From contig CM026400.1 of assembly GCA_014843695.1 (NCBI GenBank), forward strand, positions 37,742,234-37,806,233: 64,000 bases of DNA. The letters are read 5' to 3'. Shown one piece after another: positions 24,321-36,000 of this stretch; the stretch's first letter is position 1; the number at the start of each line of letters is the position of its first letter. This stretch comes from Archivesica marissinica. Taxonomy: Eukaryota; Mollusca; Bivalvia; Venerida; Vesicomyidae. The notes below the pieces were generated by a model. The model was not told the DNA's origin. It did no database searches and was given only the letters and a program-made list of their open reading frames with translations. The position numbers were made by a program, and so were the translations under genes.

Positions 24321-24495
24321 TACTGTTAACCTAGTTCTCGTGCAGGTGCTTTACACTGTGTATTTGAAAGAACCAGAGGAGACTCTGGAATGGGTCTCTG
24401 TCTATATCACTGCACTATTCTCAAACATTTACAGTGACTAATCTCTTCAGGAGTCATCGCATGTGCACCCGGTGTTGACTATAGATAGACGCAAA
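24321..24495 (+). mobile_element. SINE-A fragment, 5' truncated
   Basis: Contains GGTGCTTTACACTGTGTA, AGAACCAGAGGAGACTCTGG and GACTAATCTCTTCAGGAG, matching the body of SINE-A. The tRNA-like head is absent and the tail is decayed. Confidence 0.7.
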
Positions 24496-24619
24496 GAAAC
24501 AGTTATTTCAAAATCCGTCCATGGACACACTAAAATATGGAACAGACATAACTAGGATCTATTTGCGTTTAAGCTTAAATTTGACAATGATACTTGGGCT
24601 TGTGACCTAAAAAATAAAC

Positions 24620-24846
24620 AAATTTAGTTTAGCTCGATTGCGAAGCAAGTTCTTACAACTTATATTAATCACTATCGAGACCTCTTTCCTGATGGACCCC
24701 ATCGCCATGAGGGAGAGAGAAGAGGCAACGTGGAATTAAATGCCTTGCCTAAGGGCAAAATCGTAACGGCTTCTGCGGGGTTCGAACTCCGGACCTTTCG
24801 CATCTGAAGATAACGCACTACCACTGCGCTATCACGATTTCCACGA
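24620..24846 (-). mobile_element. SINE-B copy
   Basis: On the minus strand: head AATCGTGATAGCGCAGTGGT, B box GAGTTCGAACCCC, body with TGCCCTTAGGCAAGGCATTT, and the tail with TATAAGTTGTAAGAACTTGC and TCGCAATCGAGCTAAACTAA. Confidence 0.85.
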
Positions 24847-24849
24847 CTT

Positions 24850-25780
24850 GTGATCTGTCTATTGAACACGACATAGAGTAACCATGGTAACCATTTATTT
24901 GAAATGTGCCCATGGAAACTACTGATTTAGAGGGGACACACAAAATAAGAACAGAATAGAACAAATGTTTATTTCTGACGTATACACTATCAAATTTACA
25001 TAACATGCATGCCTTTGATCCGTATCTATAACCTTCACAATGGACGGGAGACGTGGGTCGTATACTCGACACGTCATGTTCTCTCGGAGATCATTTGTGA
25101 CGTTAATTTGAATTGGTGGATAACAAGAACATAATATTATATTACATATTTATAAACTATTACATTTAAATATGTAAAAAAGGACCATTGAAAACTCGCT
25201 CTGCATAAACACACTCGGTATTGAGTGAATGTATATACATTATAAAGTGCCTAATTTAGTAATTAAATGCAAACATGGTGACAATAACATGAAACCCTGT
25301 CCAACATAATAGCATATACAACATCCCTGCTGGAACATCCGCGAATCATATGGGAACCAATTATTTGTTGGGAGAATATTAACTACGTAAATAGATTGAC
25401 CTGGCCATTTCTGGATTCCAGCTCAAGCCTGTATTTCTATGCGCATACCAGTGCAAGTTTGGGACTAGTTCCCTGAAAACAATTGGACAATTTTAATACC
25501 TATAGTGCGAATCATCAGGCGACTCATATGGGAACCAATTATTTGTTGGAGAATTTCAACTACTTTTAGCAGTAATTCTTATCACATAAATTCTCATTCG
25601 TCCAGAAAAGGTCCTAGAAAGGTCAAGAAAATGTGACATAAGTATATATTTAATTCCATTGTTCCATGTTCCGCATATAGAGTATACCAATGTAACAGTG
25701 TACATAAGATTTATATGTATACAAATGGAATGCACACATTATTACTATAATACGTTTAGGATAACTTGACAGTGACGTCA
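24850..25780. other. No gene seen; one short direct duplication
   Basis: AT-rich. CATATGGGAACCAATTATTTG occurs near 25348 and 25517, about 170 bp apart, with related flanks. No coding or RNA signal. Confidence 0.5.
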
Positions 25781-25782
25781 CT

Positions 25783-25975
25783 GTCCGCCTCTGTGGTCGA
25801 GTGGTTAAGGTCGCTGACGTGTATACCACTGTAACCTATCATCACTGAATGGTCACGGGTTCGAGCCCCGCTCAGGTTGTGTCTCATTTATATGAACAAG
25901 TTGGAAGTTTCTTACGGAGGTTGGTGCACCAAAGTACTGGTTAACCGTTGGAGCCTGCCCAGGAAATGACTTTAT
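25783..25975 (+). mobile_element. SINE-C copy (head with long variable arm)
   Basis: Head GTCCGCCTCTGTGGTCGAGTGG (A box), B box CACGGGTTCGAGCCCCGCTC, with about 20 extra bases between anticodon arm and T arm, as in Ser/Leu-type tRNAs. The body contains GTCTCATTTATATGAACAAG and GTACTGGTTAACCGTTGGAG. A longer copy is at 47038-47307. Confidence 0.8.
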
Positions 25976-26077
25976 CTACAAACAATAGATCTAATGGTTT
26001 TACACAACACAATTTAACTACATGTGGTTTGATTTCATGAACATAAATAGAATCACCGACGATACGCAAGTCAGCAA

Positions 26078-26380
26078 CAGACGGATCTGTAGTCCAGTGG
26101 TTAACACGTTGGACTGGTAATCCATGGATCGCAGGTTCGATCCCCCGTCTGACCCTAATACAATTAACAGTCTTTCAGATGGGACTTTAAACCGAGGTCT
26201 CGTGTCGATGCTTTACACTGTGTACGTCAAAGAACCAGAGGAGATTCTGGAATGTGTCTCTGTCGGTATCATTGCACTATCCTCAAACAAATCTAAAATG
26301 ACTAATCTCATCAGGAGGCGTCGCTCACATTGGAATTGGAAACCGGTAGCGACGATAAATAAACGTAAACCACACACACC
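26078..26380 (+). mobile_element. SINE-A copy, best full-length example
   Basis: Head ACAGACGGATCTGTAGTCCA...GTGGTTAACACG, anticodon arm with loop CTGGTAA (GGT, a Thr anticodon), B box GGTTCGATCCCCCG. The body and tail (GGAGGCGTCGCTCAC ... GGTAGCGACGATAAATAAAC) end in an ACAC-rich tract. Length about 300 bp. Confidence 0.9.
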
Positions 26381-26483
26381 CAAGTAAGCTGGATAGCTTC
26401 CTTGCGTTTACGTGTATACGTTGGTGCGGATCTGTCAACCATGTACTGTGTACTTATATTGGATGCGTTATTCTTCATTGTCG

Positions 26484-27187
26484 GCTTCCGTGCTCGAGTT
26501 GTTGAGGTCGCTGACTTGTATACCAATTTAACCTATCAAAGGTGGCAGTTTCAAAACGCCATATACAAAATCAACTATCTAGTCTTGTCATTTCTTTCGA
26601 ACAAGACTTCTTATTCTGCAAGAATTCATCTTTTGATTATTTTATTAGCATTACTAATTTTGTAAAATTGCATGTAAAAATATTACATTGGTTGTCTCTG
26701 TGGGGACAACTACTCCTATATTAAGTTCACAATAAGATTGTACATAATTGCTATGTATTGGAAGTGATTTCTGTGAATATGTATATGTTACATTGAAAAA
26801 CTAAACGGGGTTACCCAGTTATGGGGCCTCAAAAATAAAAGTTGGCAGTTTCTTACGGATGTTAGTGTACCAGGTACTGGTTGGTGTGGAAGTCGTGATA
26901 GCACAGTGGTAACGCGTTCGCTTCTGGTACGAAATGTCTGGCGTTCGAGCCCCCTGAGGTCGTTACGATTGTGCCCTTAAACAGCAAGGCATTTAAAATC
27001 CACGTATGCCTCTTCTCTCTACCTCGTGGCGATGGATTCCACCAGGGATGAGGCCTCCAGAGTGATTAATATAAGTTCTAAGAATTTGTTCCACTATGGA
27101 GCTAAACATTAATTTGTATAAACTATGTACTGGTTAACCTCTGAAGCCTGGCCATGGAAGGTGTTGTTAGGTAAACTGCCCGTCTGA
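26484..27187 (+). mobile_element. SINE-C remnants, one interrupted by a SINE-B
   Basis: 26484-26550 matches a SINE-C head (GAGGTCGCTGACTTGTATACC). 26838-26882 (AAAAGTTGGCAGTTTCTTACGG...) and 27127-27187 (GTACTGGTTAACCTCTGAAG ... GTTAGGTAAACTGCCCG) match consecutive parts of the SINE-C body, split by the SINE-B at 26883-27126. The stretch 26551-26837 is AT-rich and unidentified. Confidence 0.7.
26883..27126 (+). mobile_element. SINE-B copy nested in SINE-C, with 9-bp target duplication
   Basis: SINE-B head GTGGAAGTCGTGATAGCACA, B box GGCGTTCGAGCCCC, body and tail as in other copies. GTACTGGTT occurs directly before (26874-26882) and after (27127-27135) the insertion, a target-site duplication within SINE-C sequence. 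Confidence 0.9.
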
Positions 27188-27208
27188 TTTCTCGATTCAC
27201 TTTACATA

Positions 27209-29686
27209 CATATACTAGAGGACAAAATGCACACTTACATTATATGATTATTATTACATATACTAGAGGACAAAACGCACACTTACATTATATGATTATT
27301 ATTACATATACTAGAGGACAAAACGCACACTTACATTACATGAATATTATTACATATACTAGAGGACAAAACGCACACTTACATTACATGATTATTATTA
27401 CATATACTAGAGGACAAAACACACACTTACATTACATGATTATTATTACATATACTAGAGGACAAAACGCACACTTACATTATATGATTATTATTACATA
27501 TACTAGAGGACAAAACGCACACTTACATTACATGAATATTATTACATATACTAGAGGACAAAACGCACACTTACATTACATGATTATTATTACATATACT
27601 AGAGGACAAAACACACACTTACATTACATGATTATTATTACATATACTAGAGGACAAAACGCACACTTACATTACATGAATATTATTACATATACTAGAG
27701 GACAAAACGCACACTTACATTACATGAATATTATTACATATACTAGAGGACAAAACGCACACTTACATTACATGATTATTATTACATATACTAGAGGACA
27801 AAACGCACACTTACATTACATGAATATTATTACATATACTAGAGGACAAAACGCACACTTACATTACATGAATATTATTACATATACTAGAGGACATAGA
27901 AAACGCACACCTACATTATATGAATATTATTACATATACTAGAGGACAAAACGCACACTTACATTACATGAATATTATTACATATACTAGAGGACAAAAC
28001 ACACACTTACATTACATGATTATTATTACATATACTAGAGGACAAAACGCACACTTACATTACATGAATATTATTACATATACTAGAGGACAAAACGCAC
28101 ACTTACATTACATGATTATTATTACATATACTAGAGGACATAGAAAACGCACACTTACATTATATGATTATTATTACATATACTAGAGGACAAAACGCAC
28201 ACTTACATTACATGAATATTATTACATATACTAGAGGACAAAACGCACACTTACATTATATGAATATTATTACATATACTAGAGGACATAGAAAACGCAC
28301 ACTTACATTATATGATTATTATTACATATACTAGAGGACATAGAAAACGCACACTTACATTATATGATTATTATTACATATACTAGAGGACATAGAAAAC
28401 GCACACTTACATTACATGATTATTATTACATATACTAGAGGACATAGAAAACGCACACTTACATTACATGAATATTATTACATATACTAGAGGACAAAAC
28501 GCACACTTACATTACATGATTATTATTACATATACTAGAGGACATAGAAAACGCACACTTACATTATATGATTATTATTACATATACTAGAGGACAAAAC
28601 GCACACTTACATTATATGATTATTATTACATATACTAGAGGACAAAACGCACACTTACATTATATGATTATTATTACATATACTAGAGCACAAAACGCAC
28701 ACTTACATTATATGATTATTATTACATATACTAGAGGACAAAACGCACACTTACATTACATGAATATTATTACATATACTAGAGGACAAAACGCACACTT
28801 ACATTACATGATTATTATTACATATACTAGAGGACATGAAAACGCACACTTACATTACATGATTATTATTACATATACTAGAGGACATGAAACGCACACT
28901 TACATTATATGATTATTATTACATATACTAGAGGACAAAACGCACACTTACATTACATGATTATTATTACATATACTAGAGGACAAAACGCACACTTACA
29001 TTACATGATTATTACATATACTAGAGGACAAAACGCACACTTACATTACATGATTATTATTACATATACTAGAGGACAAAACGCACACTTACATTATATG
29101 ATTATTATTACATATACTAGAGGACAAAACGCACACTTACATTACATGATTATTATTACATATACTAGAGGACAAAACGCACACTTACATTCATGAATAT
29201 TATTACATATACTAGAGGACAAAACGCACACTTACATTACATGAATATTATTACATATACTAGAGGACAAAACGCACACTTACATTACATGAATATTATT
29301 ACATATACTAGAGGACAAAACGCACACTTACATTACATGATTATTATTACATATACTAGAGGACAAAACGCACACTTACATTATATGATATTATTACATA
29401 TACTAGAGGACAAAACGCACACTTACATTATATGAATATTATTACATATACTAGAGGACAAAACGCACACTTACATTATATGAATATTATTACATATACT
29501 AGAGGACAAAACGCACACTTACATTATATGATTATTATTACATATACTAGAGGACAAAACGCACACTTACATTATATGATTATTATTACATATACTAGAG
29601 GACAAAACGCACACTTACATTATATGATTATTATTACATATACTAGAGGACAAAACGCACACTTACATTATATGATTATTATTACA
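27209..29686 (+). repeat. 48-bp satellite derived from a MITE terminus, about 52 copies
   Basis: Unit CTAGAGGACAAAACGCACAC, then TTACATTATATGATTATTATTACATATA. Variants have ACATGATT, ACATGAATATT, or GGACATAGAAAACGC. The unit equals the terminal bases of the MITE, aligned with its end at 45159 read inward. The period is divisible by three, giving open frames with a 16-residue MIIITYTRGQNAHLHY repeat; not a gene. Confidence 0.95.
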
Positions 29687-29729
29687 TGAAAACGAAATAC
29701 GAAGGATTCCATCAAAGATATATCACACC

Positions 29730-29735
29730 TTTATT
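29730..29735 (-). terminator. Candidate poly(A) signal AATAAA within the MITE
   Basis: AATAAA on the minus strand, 62 bases beyond the transporter stop codon, inside the MITE interior (GTAATAAAGG). The copy at 44.7 kb has AATAAA at the corresponding place. Use as a cleavage signal is inferred. Confidence 0.5.
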
Positions 29736-29797
29736 ACAAAACATAAACTGAACAACTAAAAATATTCCAAAATGTTTAAAACTATGTATTTATATAG

Positions 29798-30054
29798 TTA
29801 TTGTTTTTCATGTAAAAACACATTTATCCGAAGTGTGCGTGGTCTATGTCCGCTAGTATATAATACAATACATAACAATTTCAAGAAACTTAAAATAAAG
29901 GTAAAATAAATAAAATTCTTTGATGCCACTGGCACCACGATAAAATCATGGTTGCATACATATGGCAGGACATTCATTGCGCCACCTACAAGGAATAAAA
30001 CCCCAGCAACGACGAACGATAAATCATAGCCCCCTGTCATATCCCGTATCCAAC
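29798..30054 (-). CDS. SLC16-like gene, terminal exon (TM11-12) ending inside a MITE
   Basis: The acceptor TTGAATTTTCAG is followed by GTTGGATACGG. Joined in phase 1 to the previous exon it reads GWIRDMTGGYDLSFVVAG, then VLFLVGGAMNVLPY, a TM11-12 hairpin. After about 65 codons the frame crosses the MITE boundary at 29858/29859. The last 19 codons (TSGHRPRTLRINVFLHEKQ) and TAA at 29798-29800 are MITE sequence. The native C-terminal tail is therefore replaced, or was lost earlier. The residues just before the boundary (FIYFTFILSFLKLLCIVLY) are AT-rich and may already be read-through of former non-coding DNA. Confidence 0.8.
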
Positions 30055-33000
30055 CTGAAAATTCAAATGTCATTCTCAGTAACCAGATATATTTAAGTAC
30101 ATTTGTAACATGATAATTAAAGAAAAAGGTGTTTATAATATTATCGTGTCACCTTTAAAAGGACACGAGACACCTCTTTTTTATGAATATCAGTAAAATT
30201 AAAGTGTGAAGTATAGTGTTTGTTTATTATAGTGTCACCCCTATTTAAAGGACCAGCCAGTTCTGACTTATAAGACACCTCTTTTTTATGAACATCAGTA
30301 CTTCCCGAATCATATACTTGTATGCCAGGCGACACACTAGTAGGCAATCGGTACCCATTATTTAACTAGCTAGCGGCTCACCAACCGGCCATATCAGGAC
30401 GAACCCTGACGAGATTCGAACCTTCGACCCCACGCTCAGTAGGAGGACGCCTTAACCACTAGGCCACGGAGACGGTCAATATATAGGACAGTAACAATAG
30501 TAAAGTCACAAGACCTAACTAAATACACATCAACATGGTGTACCAAATCACGTGTAATACACATCAACACGGTGTACCAAATCACGTGTAATACACATCA
30601 ACACGGTGTACCAAATCACGTGTAATACACATCAACACGGTGTACCAAATCACGTGTAATACACATCAACACGGTGTACCAAATCACGTGTAATACACAT
30701 CAACACGGTGTACCAAATCACGTGTAATACACATCAACACGGTGTACCAAAGCACGTGTAATACACATCAACACGGTGTACCAAATCACGTGTAATACAC
30801 ATCAACACGGTGTACCAAAGCACGTGTAATACACATCAACATGGTGTACCAAAGCACGTGTAATACACATCAACACGGTGTACCAAATCAACCAAATCAC
30901 GTGTAATACACATCAACACGGTGTACCAAAGCACGTGTAATACACATCAACACGATGTACCAAAGCACGTGTAATACACATCAACACGGTGTACCAAAGC
31001 ACGTGTAATACACATCAACACGGTGTACCAAAGCACGTGTAATACACATCAACACGGTGTACCAAAGCACGTGTAATACACATCAACACGGTGTACCAAA
31101 GCACGTGTAATACACATCAACACGGTGTACCAAAGCACGTGTAATACACATCAACACGATGTACCAAATCACGTGTAATACACATCAACACGGTGTACCA
31201 AAGCACGTGTAATACACATCAACACGGTGTACCAAAGCACGTGTAATACAAATCAACACGGTGTACCAAAGTACGTGTAACACACATCAACACGGTGTAC
31301 CAAATCACGTGTAATACACATCAACACGGTGTACCAAATCACGTGTAATACACATCAACACGGTGTACCAAATCACGTGTAATACACATCAACACGGTGT
31401 ACCAAATCACGTGTAATACACATCAACACGGTGTACCAAATCACGTGTAATACACATCAACACGGTGTACCAAATCACGTGTAATACACATCAACACGGT
31501 GTACCAAATCAAGTGTAATACACATCAACACGGTGTACCAAAGCACGTGTAATACACATCAACACGGTGTACCAAATCACGTGTAATACACATCAACACG
31601 GTGTACCAAATCACGTGTAATACACATCAACACGGTGTACCAAATCACGTGTAATACACATCAACACGGTGTACCAAATAACGTGCAATACACATCAACA
31701 CGGTGTACTAAATCACGTGTAATACACATCAACACGGTGTACCAAAGCACGTGTAATAAATATCAACACGATGTACCAATCCACGTGTAACACAACAGCT
31801 ATTAAAGGAACGTCCTGCAGTAGATTATCACTCGTAATCCAGGGATCGCAGGTTCGATCTCCCGTCTGACCCTAATAAAATTAACAGTCATTCAGATGGG
31901 ACGTTAAACCGAGGTCTCGTGTCGGTGCTTTACACTAAAAACATAAAAGAACCAGAGGAGACTCTGGAATGGGTCTCTGTCTGTATTATTGCACTATCCT
32001 CCAAACATCTATAATGACTAATCTCTTTAGGAGGCGTCGCTCACATGGGCAACATTTAGCGACGATAAATAAACGTAAAACACACACATATTATCACTTA
32101 CAGACGGATCTGCAGTCCAGTGGTTAACACGTTGGTCTTGTAATCTAGGGATCGCAGGTTCGATCCCCCGTCTGATCTAATAAAATTGAACAGTCTTTCA
32201 AATGGGACTTTAAACCGAGGTATTGTATCCGTGCTTTACACCGTACACGTAAACGAACCAGAGGAGAGTGTGGAGTGGGTCTGTGTCTGTATAGTTGCAC
32301 GTTTCTCCTGGAACTTCATACCTTCTAAATAGTATCTATAATTTACCACTACACGTGAAATTACTCTTCTGTATGCCCCCATTATGTTTTACCTTACCCG
32401 CCTCGTCAGCCGCCCCCCCCCCCACATAATTATGTTCACCTTGTTGTGAAATCAATAGCTCAGCCACTGATAAAGAAACAGACACCAAGCATTGTCATCA
32501 TCATCAACAAAAAGTCAAATACACACAAAAACGAAATAATGCACGTGAACTTCATTTGACATTAGCTACGTTTCCGCGTCGTTGACTTACCCACATGCAC
32601 TGGCTGGCGTTTTGTATAGAACACGGTTATCAGTACCCCACTGACACAGTTTGAATTTGCTACAACAACCGTGATAGTTCACATTACAATCCAGTAATTG
32701 TTTCAGTGCATGGGAGAGGGAGAGAGGGATCAAGGGCAGACATTCAAAGGACTTACCGTGAACGTAAGAAGGCAGAAAACGGAGAGCATGACGACAACGA
32801 GCTACATATTGATTAATCAACAATTGAATTGTGGACAGTATTTGACAGACGGATCTGTAGTCCAGTGGTTAACACGCTGGACTGGTAATCCAGGGGATCG
32901 CAGGTTCGATCCCCCGTCTGATCCTGATACAATTAACAGTCTTTAATCTTTACACCATGCACGTAAACGAACCCGAGGAGACTCTGGAATGGGTCTCTGT

Positions 33001-36000
33001 CTGTATCATTGCACTATCCTCAAACAATAGTTTGAGCTGTACTCTTCATTAAACTGTCCACAAGTTATAATGAATGTCCGATTAACCCCAATGGTTAGCG
33101 CGCTCGCTTCTCACCAATGCAATCCGGGTCCGATCCTCGGACGGTGAACTATGTAAGATGGTACGGTGGTTGCCAGATCGGACATGTGGGTTTTCACCGG
33201 GTACTCCGGTTTCCTCCCACACGAATGACCACATATACGCTTTCATCCGCGCCAACGAGAGTGATTAATATAAGTTGTTAGAACTTGCTTCGCAATCGTT
33301 GTAAAATAAATAAAGTTTAAACTTTGTAATGTCAACATAAACACACTCCTTCACGGTGACAGCTATAAGGATTTTGCAACCAACACCGAGTAATTTTCCT
33401 TGCTGTACACGAATACATTATTGTCAGTGAAAGGTTCTGAGATGGATGAATTCTAAAAGGTTCACATGGCGGATTCCAATCTGAATGTTGTCGTTATTGA
33501 CAAAACAACCGATCCTATTCAACCACTTTTCTTTAAGCTAATCAATTTTCGTGCTACGATTTGATAGTTCATGTTCTTGAACTTTCTTCAAATGTTCCTT
33601 TAGATATTAACCATTTTCTTTTCTTAACATCCAAAACTATTGACTTACTAATAAAATAACTTCTGAAATTCTTTAGCATATACCTAGAATAGCTTTCACG
33701 TATTTTCATTGTTTTATATATATATTATTCTCCTGATAGGGAGAAGATCTATATACGTTTTCTTTCATTCTAATCCCTTTCAGTCTACTGCTGTTAAGCT
33801 GCATGCGACGTAAGCTGCATGTGACGTTAGCTGTCGGTGGGACATTACACCCCAAAACAAACAAGCACACAGTTGTTTTAGCCTTATTATATTAAGCTCA
33901 CTATTTACACAGTACCGGTAACTATGCCAGCACGAGTGACGACAAAAAGAAATTAGTTTAATTTTAACCCTTTACTCCATATCAATATAGGCTTATCTGC
34001 TATCCCATGTCCACACAGTATAATTGATAACCAATGATTAATAGAGGACATAGATAAGAGATGCATTTACTACACTGTCTCCATACAGGTTATTGGGAAA
34101 ATAATGAAGACCTGATACCTGTCTTATTCTAGGCAACATTAATGTATGAAGTATTAGTTTTACCATTTTGTGATGAATGTAAAGTTTTTATAGAATTAAA
34201 TTATCTTTTCAGTGATGTAAGTTTCATACTGGTGGGACAAATATTTCTGTTGCAGTTGGGCAGTAAAGAAAATGGAAAACTAATTTTTCTGTCAAATTTG
34301 AAATTTAAACTTAATGTTTTTAATTTCATAGGCTATATACTCCAGTTCTGTAAATAATATCATACAAAAACGTAACAACATTCTTTACCTAGTATGTACA
34401 TAATATTTACATTAAAAATACATCTAATAATTCACACAGAGATATAATCTGATTGAATAGTTCCTGTAAGTTATATCCATCTGAGTAAGTAAATTATTCC
34501 ATCTCTGAAAGCTAGTTATAAAAGTATATTTCGATTTATTATAAAAAGAAAAATACACATGTTGCCGTTATTATTTCAATATTTGTATGTTTAGTTAAAA
34601 TTCGGTCATAGAAATAAAAGTATCTCGAGCTCGGTAAAAAAAACACACTCAAATTATCTTTGGTAACGCACCCTCAACTGTGAAAAGTTGGATGTCCATC
34701 CGTCCCCACGAATAGGTACGGGTTCTTCGTCGGAGCTATCACCAGAACCGTCGGCATCGATGTCTAAATCGATATCAGAGCCAGAAAACCCAGAAAATTC
34801 GGACTCGTCGGATCACTGTCAAACATGCTAGCCATAATAAAATAATCTTGCTTTGAATTAGCAATATGATGATGTAAATATTATAAGATCGATGTTAACT
34901 GGTCGGTGTTCTCAAATAAACTAATTCAGAAGTATCCTAAATGTCTATAAAAAATTTAATTGGCGGTAATTAGACGCTAATCTCTCGCCCCTGGCTAAGT
35001 GATAATGTAATATACCATGTTTGATTAGATTTATTACTTGGGGACCACGATTTCCAATATACAAGCTTCAATGTTTTGACAGCTGAGTCTGGTAGTATCC
35101 TCATTAGTATGCATGCGTGAACTATGGGAATAGAGCGTTTTTATTGGTTATTATTTGATAACATTATATTCATGAATAGATTTAACTTTGACCTCGCTGG
35201 TTCCGATTTGGTTCCAATTTCGCAGCATCACGGTAAGCCTTATTTTCTCAACCACGCAACTGAATAATGACATCAACCACGTGTTTTGACCCTGGGCGGA
35301 GCAAGTGATGAAGGCGCGTTATGCGTGGTTGATACTATATTCTGATCGGCTGGTTGAGATAAAGATTTAATGCAAAATCACTCCCGTGACATATGGGTTT
35401 CCTCAATTCTTGTAAATTTCATAAACTCCGACTGAGTCTCGTCGTGGCTATCAAAAACATTAGTAGCCATAGGTCTAACGAACAATAGTAATTAGGAATT
35501 AAATTGACAATAAATGTCGATCTTTGTGTTTGGGTGTTCTAACACGAGGTGATGTACGAGCATAATTTTTCAGTTGAAATATTATAATTACTCGCTAATC
35601 CGAAGAGTATTGACTGTTTGGCATACCCACCCAAGTTCAAAGGTTACGCTGTTCTCCGTCGGTCTCTGTGAAATACAAACTTCAAAGGATATAATATACT
35701 AGAAGCCTGTATGCTTGCAATATACAAGCTACTTGACATGATGTTTTGACAGGTACAGTCGCTGGTGTGTGATCAATTTCGACACATTTATGCATGGCAG
35801 TAATGCGTGATATATGGAAATCCATCATTTTCATTGGTTGTTGTTCTCGGGGAATCCTGTTTTCATGAATAAATTTAATCATTGGCCGTGCCTCGTTCCG
35901 AAATCCAGCACATTTTAGAACAAATATGTTTGGGAATTACTGTGAACTCTAAATCAAGCGTCTGGCGATTGGGGATTCCTACTTTCGATTTCAAGATATT

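Larger units (their letters stand above)
27209..29858 (-). mobile_element. MITE with one end amplified into a satellite
   Basis: Matches, in reverse orientation, the element at 44695-45159. The right boundary is CTAG|TA at 29858; the TIR reads inward as CTAGCGGACATAGACCACGC. The interior (29690-29830) matches the other copy through ACGAAATACGAAGGATTCC and CATGAAAAACAATAACTATA. The left terminus is present about 52 times in tandem (27209-29686) before the interior begins. TA flanks suggest a Tc1/mariner-type element, unproven. Confidence 0.85.

Noticed and set aside
27244..29689. Proteins with a 16-residue MIIITYTRGQNAHLHY repeat
   Set aside because: The repeat is the 48-bp MITE-terminal satellite; frames shift at indels and no gene signals exist.
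26078..33135. Functional tRNA genes (Thr-like and others)
   Set aside because: A and B boxes are good, but acceptor stems do not pair and each is followed by a shared SINE body and tail.
34142..34357. 71-codon hydrophobic ORF
   Set aside because: AT-rich composition, no motif, inside an intron of the opposite strand.
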